Positions 1-13,600 of a stretch of DNA of 64,000 nucleotides are shown one piece after another. The stretch covers positions 1 through 64,000 of the forward strand of contig NZ_RBAL01000008.1 in NCBI RefSeq assembly GCF_003626535.1, given 5' to 3'. This DNA is from Streptomyces hoynatensis (GTDB lineage Bacteria; Actinomycetota; Actinomycetes; Streptomycetales; Streptomycetaceae). The first letter of the stretch is position 1, and the number at the start of each line of letters is the position of its first letter. The notes below the pieces were generated by a model. The model saw nothing but the letters and a program-made list of their open reading frames with translations. It did no database searches and was not told where the DNA came from. Position numbers and translations under genes: made by a program.

Positions 1-1688
1 CCACCAACCGGCCGATCACCCGATCACACTCACCCAGCAACTCGGCAAACACCGGCGAGGAATCCAGCAACTCCACCGCCATCCCCGCCCACTGCGAACC
101 CTGACCCGGAAACACAAACACCGGACCAGGACCCACCTCCCCCACACCACCACGAACAACGCCATCCCAATCACCGTCCACCACCACCGCACGGCGATCG
201 AACACCGACCGAGACGACACCAACGACCAGCCCACATCAACCGCAGCCACACCAGAGTCAGCCGCAAACGACCGCAACCGCTCCACCTGACCCGACAACG
301 CAGCCTCGGAGCGTGCCGACACGATCCACGGGGCGACCTCGCCCAGGGCGGGCCGGCCGGCGGCGGGCCGTGCCGGGGTCTCGGTGGCGTCGTCGGTTGC
401 CTCGGCGTCCTCGTCCGGGGCCTGTTCGAGGATGACGTGGGCGTTGGTGCCGGAGATGCCGAAGGAGGAGACGCCGGCGCGGCGCGGCCGGCCGGCCTCG
501 GGCCAGGCGGCCTCTTCCGTCAGGAGTTCGACGGCGCCGGCCTCCCAGTCGACGTGCGAGGAGGGCGCGTCGACGTGGAGGGTCCTGGGCAGCAGGCCGT
601 GCCGCAGCGCGAGGACCATCTTGATGACGCCGGCCACGCCGGCGGCGGCCTGGGTGTGCCCCAGGTTCGACTTGACGGAGCCGAGCAGCAGCGGCACGTC
701 GCGGTTCTGGCCGTAGGTGGCGAGGAGGGCCTGGGCCTCGATCGGGTCCCCGAGGGAGGTGCCCGTGCCGTGCGCCTCGACGGCGTCCACCTCGGCGGGC
801 GAGAGACCGGCGCTGGCGAGGGCCTGGCGGATCACCCGCTGCTGCGAGGGACCGTTCGGCGCCGTCAGCCCGTTCGACGCACCGTCCTGGTTCACCGCAG
901 AGCCGCGGACCACGGCGAGGACCTGGTGGCCCTTGCGGCGGGCGTCGGACAGGCGCTCCACCACCAGCACGCCCACGCCCTCGGAGAAGCCGGCCCCGTC
1001 GGCGGCGTCGGAGAAGGCCTTGCAGCGGCCGTCGGCGGCCAGGCCGCGCTGGGTGGAGAGTTCGACGAAGGTGCTCGGGGTGGCCATGACGGTGACGCCG
1101 CCGGCCAGCGCGAGGTCGCATTCGCCCTGGCGGAGCGCCTGGGCGGCCAGGTGCAGGGTGACGAGCGAGGAGGAGCAGGCGGTGTCGACGGTGATGGCCG
1201 GGCCCTCGAAGCCGCCGAAGTAGGCGACGCGTCCGGAGGCCACGCTCAGCGAGGCGCCGGTGGCCTGGAAGCCTTCCGAGGTCTCTCCGTCGAGGAGGGT
1301 GCTGTAGTCGCTGTACATGACGCCGGTGAAGACGCCGGTCTGGCTGCCGCGCAGCGACACCGGGTCGATCCCGGCCCGCTCCAGCGCCTCCCAGGAGGTC
1401 TCAAGCAGCAGCCGCTGCTGCGAGTCGGTGGCGGTCGCCTCGCGGGGGCTCATGCCGAAGAAGCCGGGGTCGAACTCGCCCGCGTCGTACAGGAATCCAC
1501 CGGTCCTGGCATACGAGGTGCCCGGGTGGTCGGGGTCCGGGTGGAACAGCGTCTCCAGGTCCCAGCCACGATCCGTGGGGAACTCGGAGATCGCATCTCC
1601 ACCCTCCACCAGCAGCCGCCACAGATCCTCGGGCGAAGCCACCCCACCCGGGAACCGGCAGGCCATGCCGACGATCACCACCGGATCG
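1..1688 (-). other. PKS module 6, partial (KS and start of AT)
   Basis: A complete KS (cysteine codon at 1175-1177, [12 protein letters not shown] and [11 protein letters not shown] histidine motifs) is followed by the AT start, with [11 protein letters not shown] read near bases 85-110. The window ends before the specificity motif. The [11 protein letters not shown] form is usual in methylmalonyl ATs, but that alone is weak evidence. Confidence 0.85.
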
Positions 1689-4600
1689 TCCGAAACCGGC
1701 GGCAACGCCCGCACCGGCACCAGTTCAGCCGGCGCGGCCCCGAACAACTCCTCCCGCAGATACCCCGCCAGCACCCCAGGCGTCGGATAGTCGAACACCA
1801 ACGTCGCAGGCAACCGCAAACCCGTCACCGAACCCAGCCGGTTGCGCAGCTGGACGGCGGTGAGGGAGTCGAAGCCCATGTTCTGGAAGGCGAGGTGGGG
1901 GTCGACGGCCTCGGCGCCCGCGTGGCCGAGGACGGCGGCCACCTCGGTGCGCACCAGGCCGAGCAGGGCGTCCAGGCGACCGGCCTCGTCGAGCCCGGAC
2001 AGCCGCGACAGCAGCGTGTCCGCGGTGTCCGAACCGGCCGCGGCCCGCCGCGTCCTGCCCCGGATCAGCCCCCGCAGCAACGGCCTGACCTCGCCCTGCC
2101 CCCGCAGCACCGCCAGGTCGAGCCGGATCGGCACGACCAGCGCATCACCGGTCCCCAGGGCGGCGTCGAAGAGGGCGGTCCCCTGCTCGACGGTGAGCGC
2201 GGGCATGCCGGTGCGGTTGAGGCGTGCGACGTCGGACTCGTCGAGCATGCCGGCGCCGGCCCAGGCGCCCCAGGCGAGGGACACGCCGGGCAGGCCCTCG
2301 GCACGCCGCCTGGCCGCCAGCGCGTCCAGGAAGGCGTTGGCCGCGGCGTAGTTGGCCTGCCCCGGCGCGCCGAACACCCCGGCCGCGGAGGAGAACACCA
2401 CGAACGCGGACAGCTTCCGCTCGCGGGTGAGTTCGTGCAGGTGCCAGGCCGCGTCCACCTTCGGCCCGAACACCGTGGCCAGCCGCTCGGGCGTCAGCGC
2501 CTCCACGACGCCGTCGTCCAGCACGCCCGCCGTGTGCACCACGGCGGAGACCTCGTGCTCGGCCAGCAGCGTCATCAGGGCTTCCCGGTCGGCGACGTCG
2601 CAGGCCACCACCTGGGCCTCGGCGCCCGACTCCGCCAGCTCCGCCACCAGTTCGGCAGCGCCCTCGGCGGCGGGGCCGCGGCGGCTCACCAGCAGCAGGC
2701 GCCGCACCCCGTGCCCGGCCACCAGGTGCCGGGCCACCACGCCGCCCAGGCCGCCGGTGCCGCCGGTGACCAGCACCAAGCCTTCGGGGTCCCAGGGGGC
2801 GATCTCCTGGGGTTCGGGGGCGCGGCGGGCCAGCCGTGGGGCGAGGACGGTGCCGCCGCGCACGGCGAGCTGTGGCTCCTCAAGGGCCAGGGCCCGGCCG
2901 AGGGCCGCGGCCTCGGCCGGTGCGGCCTCGCCCTCCTGGCCGGCGTCGGGCCGGTGGTCGAGGTCGAGCAGCCCGAAGCGTCCCGGGTGCTCGGACTGGG
3001 CGGAGCGCACCAGGCCCCAGACGGCGGCGGTGGCCACGTCGGGCACCTCGCCGGGCCGCGTGGCGACGGCGCCGCGGGTGAGGAAGACGAGGCGCGATCC
3101 GGCGAACCGTTCCGCGGCCAGCCACTCCTGGGCCAGGGCGAGGACCCGTCCGGTGGTGGCGTGCGCCGCGCCGGCGGCCTCGGGCCTGGCCTCGGCGGTG
3201 ACCGGCACCAGGACGAGGCCGGGGACCTCGCCCTCGGCGAGGTCCGCCAGGCCGGCGTGGACGGGGAAGTCCCAGGCCGGGTCGGCCTCGGGGCCGATGA
3301 CGGCCACCGCGGGGGCGGCGTCGCCGCCGGAGGGTGCGGGGGCGTCGATCCAGTCGAGGCCGAACAGCGCGTCGCGGTCGAGGGCGGCCGTGCCCAGTTG
3401 CTCGGCGGAGACGGGGCGGGTCAGCAGGGAGCGGACGGAGGCGACGGGGCCGCCGCTGGGGTCGGCGAGGGCGACCGCCATGGCGCCGCCGGCGCCGAGG
3501 GTCAGCCGGACCCGCAGCGCGGAGGCGCCGGTGGCGTGCAGGCTGACGCCCTCCCAGGAGAACGGCAGGGCGCCGCCGTCGGCGAGGGCCGCGTCGGCGA
3601 GGCCGACCGCGTGCAGGGCGCCGTCGAGGAGCGCGGGGTGCAGGCCGTAGCCCTCGGTGCTCAGGTCCTCGGCGAGCCGCACCTCGGCGTAGAGGTGGGG
3701 GCCCTGCCGCCAGGCGGCGCGCACGCCGCGGAAGGCGGGGCCGTAGGCGAAGCCGATGTCGGCGAACCGCTCGTAGAGGTCCTCGACGCCGAGGGCCGTG
3801 GCGCCGGGCGGGGGCCAGGCGGTGGCGTCGAAGTCGGAGCTTTCCTCGCCGGCGGCGAGGGTGCCGGCGGCGTGTTCCGTCCACGGCAGGCCGGTGGCGT
3901 CCTCCGGCCTGGCGTGGACGCTGAAGGCGCGCCTGCCCGCGGCGTCGGGCAGGCCGACGCGCAGCTGGAGCTGGACGGCGCCGCGTTCCGGCAGCAGGAG
4001 CGGCGCGGACAGGGTGAGTTCCTCGACCCGGTCGCAGCCGGCCTCGTCCCCGGCGCGGAGGGCGAGTTCGACGAAGGCGGCGCCGGGCAGCAGGACGCGG
4101 CCGCGGACGGCGTGCTCGGCGAGCCAGGGCTGGGTGTGCAGGGAGAGCCTGCTGGTGAACAGCAGCCCTTCCCCTTCGGCGAGTTCGACGGAGGCGCCGA
4201 GCAGCGGGTGCGCGACGGCGCCCAGGCCCGCGGCCCTGACGTCGCCGCCGGCCGTGGAGGGCGCCGGCCAGTACCGCTGGTGCTGGAAGGCGTACGTGGG
4301 CAGGTCGAGGCGGGCGCCGCCGGTCGGGTCTCCGGCGAAGAACGCCTGCCAGTCGACGGAGACGCCGCGCACCCATGCCTCGGCGGCGGCGGTGGCGAAC
4401 TGGAGCGGGCCGCCCATGTCGCGGCGCAGGGTGCCGAGGACGATGCCCTCGGCCCCGGCGGCCTCCAGGGTCTGCTCGACGCCGACCATCTGGACGGGGT
4501 GCGGGCTCGGCTCGATGAAGACGCGGTGCCCGTCGTCGATGAGGGCCTGCACGGAGCGCTGGAACTGGACGGTCTGCCGCAGGTTGGTGACCCAATAGTC

Positions 4601-7600
4601 GGCGTCGAGGGTGGCCGTGTCGATGAGGCCGCCGGCGACGGTGGAGTAGAAAGCGAGGTCGCCGGAGCGGGGCCGGACCGGGCGCAGCTCTTCGAGGACG
4701 CGGTCGCGGATCGCGTCGACGTGCCGGGTGTGGGAGGCGTAGTCCACGTTGATCAGCCGGGCCCTGATGCCCTCGGCCTCGCACTCGTCGCGGAGGGCGA
4801 CCAGGGGCTCCACGTCGCCGGCGACGACGGTGGTGCGGGGGCCGTTGACGGCGGCGACGGAGACCCGCCCGTCGAAGCGGGCCAGGCGGGGGGCGACGTC
4901 CTCGGCGGACAGTGCCACGGACATCATGCCGCCGAGTCCGGCGAGGACTTCGAGGACGGCGCGGCTGCGGAGGGCGACGATGCGGGCCGCGTCCTCCAGG
5001 CTGAGGGCGCCGGCCACCGCGGCGGCGGCTATCTCGCCCTGGGAGTGGCCGATGACGGCGTCGGGTTCGACGCCGACGGAGCGCCACAGCGCGGCGAGCG
5101 ACACCATCACGGCCCACAGGGCGGGCTGGACGACGTCGACCCGGTCCAGCGAGGCGGCGCCCTCGGCGCCGCGCAGGACGTCGAGCAGGGACCAGTCGAC
5201 GAAGGGTTCGAGGGCGGCGGCGCACTCGGCGGCCCTGGCGGCGAACACCTCGGAGGTCTCCAGGAGTTCGCGGCCCATGCCGAGCCACTGGGAGCCCTGC
5301 CCGGGGAAGACGAAGGCGACCTTGCCGGGGGTGCGGGCGGTGCCGGAGACCAGGCCGGGGGCCGGGGCTTGCCTGGCGGCGGCGGCGACGCCTGCGCTCA
5401 GCTCGGCGAGGTCGCCGCCGAGGACGACGGCGCGGTGCTCGAAGGCGGTGCGGGAGGCGGCCAGCGACCAGGCGACGGCGGCGGGCGCGGGCTCGGCGGC
5501 GGCGAGGAAGGCGCCGAGCCGGCCGGCCTGGTCGGCCAGGGCGGCCTCGGTCCTGGCGGACAGCAGCCAGGGCACGACGTGGCCGAGCGCGGGCGCGGGC
5601 ACGGGGGCGGCGGCGCGGGCGTCCTCGGGCGTGGCCTGTTCGAGGATGAGGTGGGCGTTGGTGCCGGAGACGCCGAAGGAGGAGACGGCGGCGCGGCGCG
5701 GGCGGCCCGCCTCGGGCCATTCGGTCTGCTCGGTCAGCAGCTCGACCGCGCCTGCCTCCCAGTCGACGTGCGAGGAGGGCGCGTCGATGTGGAGCGACTT
5801 GGGCAGCAGGCCGTGCCGGAGGGCGAGGACCATCTTGATGACGCCCGCGACGCCGGCGGCGGCCTGGGTGTGGCCGAGGTTCGACTTGATGGAGCCGAGC
5901 AGCAGCGGGCGGTCGGCGGGGCGGTCCTGGCCGTAGGTGGCCAGCAGGGCCTGGGCCTCAATGGGGTCGCCGAGGGTGGTGCCGGTGCCGTGCGCCTCGA
6001 CGGCGTCCACGTCCGCGGTGGACAGGCCGGCGCCGGCCAGGGCCTGCCGGATGACGCGCTGCTGCGAGGGGCCGTTGGGGGCGGTGAGCCCGTTCGACGC
6101 ACCGTCCTGGTTGACGGCGGAGCCGCGGACCACGGCCAGGACCTGGTGCCCGTTGCGGCGGGCGTCGGAGAGGCGTTCGAGGACGACGAGGCCCACGCCC
6201 TCGGACCAGCCGGTGCCGTCGGCGGCGTCGGAGAACGGCTTGGAGCGGCCGTCGGGGGCGAGGCCGCGCTGCCGGGAGAAGGCGACGAAGGTGTTCGGCG
6301 TCGACATGACGGTGACGCCGCCGGCCAGCGCCAGGTCGCACTCGCCGGAGCGCAGCGCCTGCATCGCCCAGTGCATCGCGACCAGCGAGGAGGAGCAGGC
6401 GGTGTCCACGGACACGGCCGGGCCCTCGAAGCCGAAGGTGTAGGCGACGCGTCCGGAGGCCACGCTCGGCGAGGTGCTGGTCGCCTGGAAGGTCTCCAGG
6501 TCGTCGCCGCCGAGCAGCGCCGCGTAGTCGCTGTACATGACGCCGGTGAAGACGCCGGTCTGGCTGCCGCGCAGGGACTGCGGGTCGATGCCGGCCCGCT
6601 CCAGGGCCTCCCAGGAGGTCTCAAGCAGCAGCCGCTGCTGCGAGTCGGTGGCGGTCGCCTCGCGGGGGCTCATGCCGAAGAAGCCGGGGTCGAACTCGCC
6701 CGCGTCGTACAGGAATCCACCGGTCCTGGCATACGAGGTGCCCGGGTGGTCGGGGTCCGGGTGGAACAGCGTCTCCAGGTCCCAGCCACGATCCGTGGGG
6801 AACTCGGAGATCGCATCCCCGCCCTCCACCAGCAGCCGCCACAGATCCTCGGGCGAAGCCACCCCACCCGGGAACCGGCAGGCCATGCCGACGATCACCA
6901 CCGGATCGTCCGAAACCGGCGGCAACGCCCGCACCGGCACCAGTTCAGCCGGCGCGGCCCCGAACAACTCCTCCCGCAGATACCCCGCCAGCACCCCAGG
7001 CGTCGGATAGTCGAACACCAACGTCGCAGGCAACCGCAGACCCGTCACCGAACCCAGCCGGTTGCGGAGTTCGACGGCGGTGAGGGAGTCGAAGCCGAGG
7101 TCCTTGAACTGGCGGTCGGCCGCGATGCCGGCGGCGTCCGCGTGGCCGAGGACGGCGGCGACCTCGGTGCGCACCAGGCCGAGCAGGGCGTCCAGGCGAC
7201 CGGCCTCGTCGAGCCCGGACAGCCGCGACAGCAGCGTGTCCGCGGTGTCCGAACCGGCCGCGGCCCGCCGCGTCCTGCCCCGGATCAGCCCCCGCAGCAA
7301 CGGCCTGACCTCGCCCTGCCCCCGCAGCACCGCCAGGTCGAGCCGGATCGGCACCACGAGGGGTTCCTGGGCGGCGAGCGAGGCGTCAAAGAGGGCGGTG
7401 CCCTGCTCGACGGTCAGCGCGGGCATGCCGGCGCGCGCGAGCTGCGCGAGGTCCGTGCCGGCGAGCATGCCGGCCTCGGCCCAGCCGCCCCAGGCCATCG
7501 ACACGCCGGGCAGGCCCTCGGCACGCCGCCTGGCCGCCAGCGCGTCCAGGAAGGCGTTGGCCGCCGCGTAGTTGCCCTGTCCCGGCGCGCCGAACACCCC

Positions 7601-10600
7601 GGCCGCCGAGGAGAACACCACGAACGCCGACAGGTCGCGTTCCCGGGTGAGTTCGTGCAGGTGCCAGGCCGCATCCACCTTCGGCCCGAACACCCTCGCC
7701 AGCCGCTCGGGCGTCAGCGCTTCCACCACACCGTCGTCGAGGACGCCCGCCGTGTGCACGACGGCGGAGACCTCGTGCTCGGCCAGCAGGCCCGCCAGGG
7801 CCTCCCGGTCGGCCACGTCACAGGCCACCACCCGCGCCTCGGCGCCCGACTCCGCCAGCTCGGCAACGAGTTCCGCAGCCCCCTCGGCCTCAGGGCCGCG
7901 GCGGCTCACCAGCAGCAGGCGCCGCACCCCGTGCCCGGCCACCAGGTGCCGGGCCACCACGCCGCCCAGGCCGCCGGTGCCGCCGGTGACCAGCACCAAG
8001 CCTTCGGGGTCCCAGGCGAACCCGCCCTCGGGCCGCGCCGCCCGCGTCAGGCGCGCGGCGAGCAACCGTCCCTCGCGCAGGACAAGTTGGGGCTCGTCCT
8101 CGGGCAGGCTCCGCAGCCGCTCCGCGCCCGGGGCGGCGTCGTCCCCCGCGTCGAGGTCGAGCAGCCCGAAGCGTCCCGGGTGCTCGGACTGGGCGGAGCG
8201 CACCAGGCCCCAGGCGGTGGCGGCGACCACGTCGGGCACCTCACCTGCGGCGGCAGAAACGGCGCCACGCGTCACGAACACCAGCCGCGAACCGGCGAAA
8301 CGCTCCTCCGCCAGCCACTCCTGGATCAGGCCGAGCACCCGGGCGGCCAGGGAGTGCGCGGCCCCGGCCGCCTCACCCTCCGGCAGGTCGAGCAGCGGCA
8401 GGAACACCGTGCCCGGCACATCCTCCTGCGGCAGCGCCGCGAGTTCGGCGCAGCCCGCCGCCTCGCCGAGCCCCAGGGCCCCGGCGTCGCCGACCACGGC
8501 CACCGGCCCGTCCGGGGCCACGGCGGCCGAGGCGGCCAGGGGGCTCCACGCCACCGCGAACAGCGCCTCGCGCGTGACGGCCTCGGCGGCGGAGCCGAGT
8601 TGCTCGGCCGTCACCGGCCTGGTCGCCAGGGACTCGACGGTGGCCACCGGCCGGCCGGTGGGGTCGGCAAGCGCGAGGGCGACCGTTCCGTTCGCCTCCC
8701 TGGTCAGCCGCACCCGCAGGCTCGCCGCGCCGGAGGCGTGCAGCGTCACGCCCTCCCAGGAGAACGGCAGCCCCTTGGTCTCGGCCCCGGTGTCGCCGGG
8801 CACCAGCGCGTGCAGGGCGGCGTCAAGCAGCGCGGGGTGCAGGCCGAACGCCCCGGCCTCCTCCGCTACCGGCTCGGGCAGCGCCACCTCGGCGTACCGG
8901 GTGTCGCCCTCGCGCCACACGGCCACGAGGCCGCGGAACGCCGGGCCGTAGGCAAAACCGGCCTCGGCGAACTCCGCGTAGCACCCCTCCACCTCGACGG
9001 CCTCGGCACCCGGCGGGGGCCAGGCGGCGGCGTCGAAGGCGGCGGGGGAACCGGCCGCCTCCTCCCCGGCCAGCACGCCGGCGGCGTGCTGCGTCCAGGG
9101 GGCGTCCGTGGCGCCCTCGGGCCTGCCGTGGACGGCGAGGGTGCGCCGGCCGGCCGCGTCCGGCAGGCCGACCCGCACCTGCAGGTGCACGGCGCCGCCC
9201 TCGGGCAGCACCAGCGGCGCGGCGAGGGTCAGCTCCTCCACGCGGCCACAGCCGACCTCGTCCCCGGCCCGGACGGCGAGTTCGAGGAACGCGGTGCCCG
9301 GGAGGAGGACCTGGCCCATGACGGCGTGGTCGGCCAGCCAGGGGTGCGTGGACAGGGACAGGCGGCTGGTGAACAACAGGCCCTGTTCCCCGGCCAGTTC
9401 GACCGAGGCCCCCAGCAGCGGGTGGGCGGCCGCCACCAGCCCGAGCCCGGCCGCGTCGCCGCGCCCGGCGCCCGCGGGGGCCCAGTAGGGCCGGTGGTGG
9501 AAGGCGTAGGTGGGCAGGTCGATCCGCTGGGCGCCGGTGCCCTCGAAGAGCGCGGGCCAGGCCACGTCCACGCCGGCGACGTGCAGCCGGGCCAGCGCGG
9601 TGACGGCCGCCTCCTCCTCGCCACGGTCCCGGCGCAGCACCGGCACCACCACGGCCCCCTCGGGCACCGACTCGGCCGCCATCCCCGACAGCACCCCGTC
9701 GGGGCCGACTTCGAGGAACGCGGAGACGCCCTGCTCCACCAGGCGCCCCACGGCGTCGGCGAAGCGGACGGCCTCGCGCACGTGCCGCACCCAGAACTCG
9801 GGCGAGGTCACCTCGCCCGCAGCAATCACCGGAATGCGCGGCTCGGCGAACGACAGGCCCTCGACCACGTGCCGGAACTCGTCCAGCATCGGGTCCATCA
9901 GCGGCGAGTGGAACGCGTGGGAGACCTTCAGGCGGCTGGTCTTGCGGCCCTGGGCCTCGAAGACCGCGGCGATTCCTCTGACGGCTTCTTCCTCGCCGGA
10001 GACCACCACGGAGGCGGGCCCGTTGACGGCGGCGATCGACACACCGTCCGTCAGCAGCGGCAGCACCTCGTCCTCGGACGCCTGCACGGCGACCATCGCG
10101 CCGCCCTCGGGCAGGGCCTGCATCAACCGCGCCCGCGCCGACACCAACGCGCAGGCATCCTCAAGGGAGAACACCCCGGCCACATGCGCCGCCGCAATCT
10201 CACCGATCGAGTGACCGGCGACGAACTCCGCCCGCACCCCGAAGGACTCGACAAGTCGATACAGCGCCACCTCGACGGCGAACAACGCGGGCTGCGCCAC
10301 CCCGGTACGGTTCAGCGCCTCCGCATCCCCACCCCACATCACCTCACGCACCGCCGGGTCCAGCAGCCCCAGCACCTCATCCAACGCAGCGGCGAACACC
10401 GGGAAACGCCCGTACAGTTCACGCCCCATGCCCAGACGCTGCGCACCCTGACCCGTGAACAGCACCGCAAGCGAACGCGCCACCGCGCTCCCCCGCGCCA
10501 CCTCACGCACACCCTCCGCACCCGCCAGCAACACCGACCGGTACTCGAACACCGACCGCGACGTCACCAGCGAGAAACCCACATCCCGCACGGCACGGTC

Positions 10601-13600
10601 TTCGGCGAAGGAGACGATGCGCCCGACCTGACCCTCCAGGGCCTCGGCCGACTTCGCCGACACCGGCAGCGGCACCACGGCGGGCTCCAGCCGCGGTGCC
10701 TCAACCGCCGGTTCGGCGGCGGGTTCGGCGGCGGGCCGGGGCTGTTCCGGCTGTTCGAGGATGAGGTGGGCGTTGGTGCCGCTGATGCCGAACGCGGAGA
10801 CGCCCGCCCGCCGCAGCCGGTCCACCTCGGGCCAGGCGGCCTGCTCGGTCAGCAGCTCGACCGCGCCCGCCTCCCAGTCGACGTGGGTGGAGGGCGCGTC
10901 GACGTGGAGGGTCCTGGGCAGCAGGCCGTGCCGCAGCGCCATGACCATCTTGATGACGCCCGCGACGCCCGCGGCGGCCTGGGTGTGTCCCAGGTTGGAC
11001 TTGATGGAGCCCAGCAGCAGCGGCCGTTCCCGGTCCTGCCCGTAGGTCGCGAGCAGCGCCTGGGCCTCGATGGGGTCGCCCAGGGTGGTGCCGGTGCCGT
11101 GCGCCTCGACCACGTCCACATCCGCGGTGGACAGGCCGGCGCTGGCGAGGGCCTGGCGGATCACCCGCTGCTGCGAGGGACCGTTCGGCGCCGTCAGCCC
11201 GTTCGACGCACCGTCCTGGTTGACGGCCGAGCCGCGGACCACGGCCAGCACCTGGTGGCCGTTGCGGCGGGCGTCGGAGAGGCGTTCGAGGACGACGAGG
11301 CCCACGCCCTCGGACCAGCCGACGCCGTCGGCCGTGTCGGAGAAGGACTTGCAGCGCCCGTCCTCGGACAGGCCGCGCTGGCGGGAGAACTCGACGATCG
11401 GGGCCGGGGTGGACATCACCGTGACGCCGCCGGCCAGCGCCAGGTCGCACTCGCCCGCGCGCAGGGCCTGCGCGGCCAGGTGCATCGCCACCAGCGAGGA
11501 GGAGCAGGCCGTGTCCACGGTCACCGCGGGGCCCTCGAAGCCGAAGGTGTAGGACAGGCGGCCGGTGGCCACGCTGGGCGAGGAGCCGGTGCCCTGGTAG
11601 CCCTCGGAGGCGCTGTCGCTCAGCTGCGAGCCGTAGTCGTTGTACATGACGCCGGCGAAGACGCCGGTCTGGCTGCCGCGCAGCGACACCGGGTCGATCC
11701 CGGCGCCCTCGATGGCCTCCCAGGTGGTTTCGAGCAGCAGCCGCTGCTGGGAGTCGGTGGCGGTCGCCTCGCGCGGGCTCATCCCGAAGAACTCCGGGTC
11801 GAACTCCCCCGCGTCGTGCAGGAATCCGCCGTGCCGGGTGTAGGAGGTGCCGGGGTGGTCCGGGTCGGGGTGGTAGAGGTTGGCCAGGTCCCAGCCGCGG
11901 TTCGTGGGGAATGCGGAGATGGCGTCCCGGCCGTCGACGACGAGGCGCCACAGGTCCTCGGGCGAGGAGACGCCGCCGGGGTAGCGGCAGGCCATGCCGA
12001 CGATGACGATCGGGTCGTCGGAGACGGGCGGCAGGGCGCGCACGGGCACCAGGGCGGCCGATTCGGCGTCGAAGAGCTCGCCGAGCAGGTGGCCGGTGAG
12101 GGCCGCGGGCGTGGGGTAGTCGTAGACCATCGTGGCGGGCAGCCGCAGGCCGGTGGCCGCGCCGAGCCGGTTGCGGAGTTCCACCGCGGTCAGCGAGTCG
12201 AAGCCGAGGTCCTTGAAGGGGCGTTCGCCCTCGACGCTGGCGCCGTCGGCGTGGCCGAGGACGGCGGCCACCTCGGTGCGCACGAGGTCGAGCAGGGCGT
12301 CGTGCCGCCCCTCCGCGTCGAGTGCGGCGAGCCGGCCCAGGAGGGTGACGGCGGTGTCCGTGCCGGCGGCGAGGCGCCGGGTCCTGCCGCGGATCAGGCC
12401 GCGGAGCAGGGCGGGGACGGTGGTGGCCTGGGCGCGGAGGGCAGGCAGGTCGAGGCGGACGGGCAGCAGGAGGGCCTCGGTGCCGGTGAGGGCGGCGTCG
12501 AAGAGGGCGGTGCCCTGTTCGGCGCTCAGCGGGGCGACGCCGGAGCGGGCGATGCGCCGCAGGTCCTGTTCCGACATGGCGCCGGTGAGGCCGGCCGCCG
12601 GGTCCCAGGCGCCCCAGGCGAGGGAGACGGCGGGCAGCCCGCGTTCGCGCCGGTAGGCCGCGAGCGCGTCGAGGAACGCGTTCGCCGCCGCATAGTTGCC
12701 CTGCCCGGGCGAACCCAGCACCCCCGCCGCCGAGGAGAACAGCACGAACGCGGACAGGTCGCGTTCCCGGGTGAGTTCGTGCAGGTGCCAGGCGGCGTCC
12801 ACCTTCGGCGCGAACACCCTCCCCACACGCTCGTCCGTCAGCGCCTCCACGACGCCGTCGTCCAGCACTCCGGCCGTGTGCACGACGGCGGAGACCTCGT
12901 GCTCGGCCAGGAGACCCGCCAGGGCCTCCCGGTCGGACACGTCACAGGCCACCACCCGCGCCTCGGCACCCGACTCGGCCAGCTCCGCCACCAGTTCGGC
13001 GGCGCCCTCGGCCTCGGGACCACGCCGGCTCACCAGCAGCAGCCGCCGCACCCCGTGCGTCTGGGCCAGGTGGCGGGCGACCACGCCACCCAGGCCACCC
13101 GTACCGCCGGTGACGAGGACCAGCCCCTCGGGGTCCCACTCGAACGCGCCGCCGGGCAGGGCCGCCCGGGTCATCCGGGGGACCAGCACGGCGCCGGCGC
13201 GCAGCGCGACCTCGGGTTCTTCGGCGTCGAGGACGGCGAGGGCGGGGGCGAGTGAGGTGGTGGCGGGGTCTGCGTCGATCAGGCCGAAACGCCCCGGGTG
13301 CTCGGACTGGGCCGAACGCACCAGACCCCACACCGCCGAAGCCGCCAGATCCACCACCCCACCACCGCCGGCAGGCACCGCACCCCGCGTCACCACCACC
13401 AAACGCGAGGCGCCAAACCGCTCCTCCGCCAGCCACTCCCGCACCAACCCCAGCACCCGCCCCGTCACGGCACGAGCCGCCTGGGGGCCCTCGTCCAGGC
13501 CGCCGACCGGCACCAGCACCGTCTCCGGGACCTCGCCGTCGGCGGCGAGTGCCGTCAGGTCGGGGTGGTGGGGGGCGCCGCTCAGGTCGTCGATGCCGCC

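Noticed and set aside
437..13255. A 4,272-codon open frame on the plus strand, and similar long ones at 15698-22465, 22466-30682 and 45030-50426
   Set aside because: These are antisense shadows of GC-rich PKS genes. They encode Gly/Arg/Gln/His-rich low-complexity sequence with no domains, while the minus strand gives perfect PKS modules.
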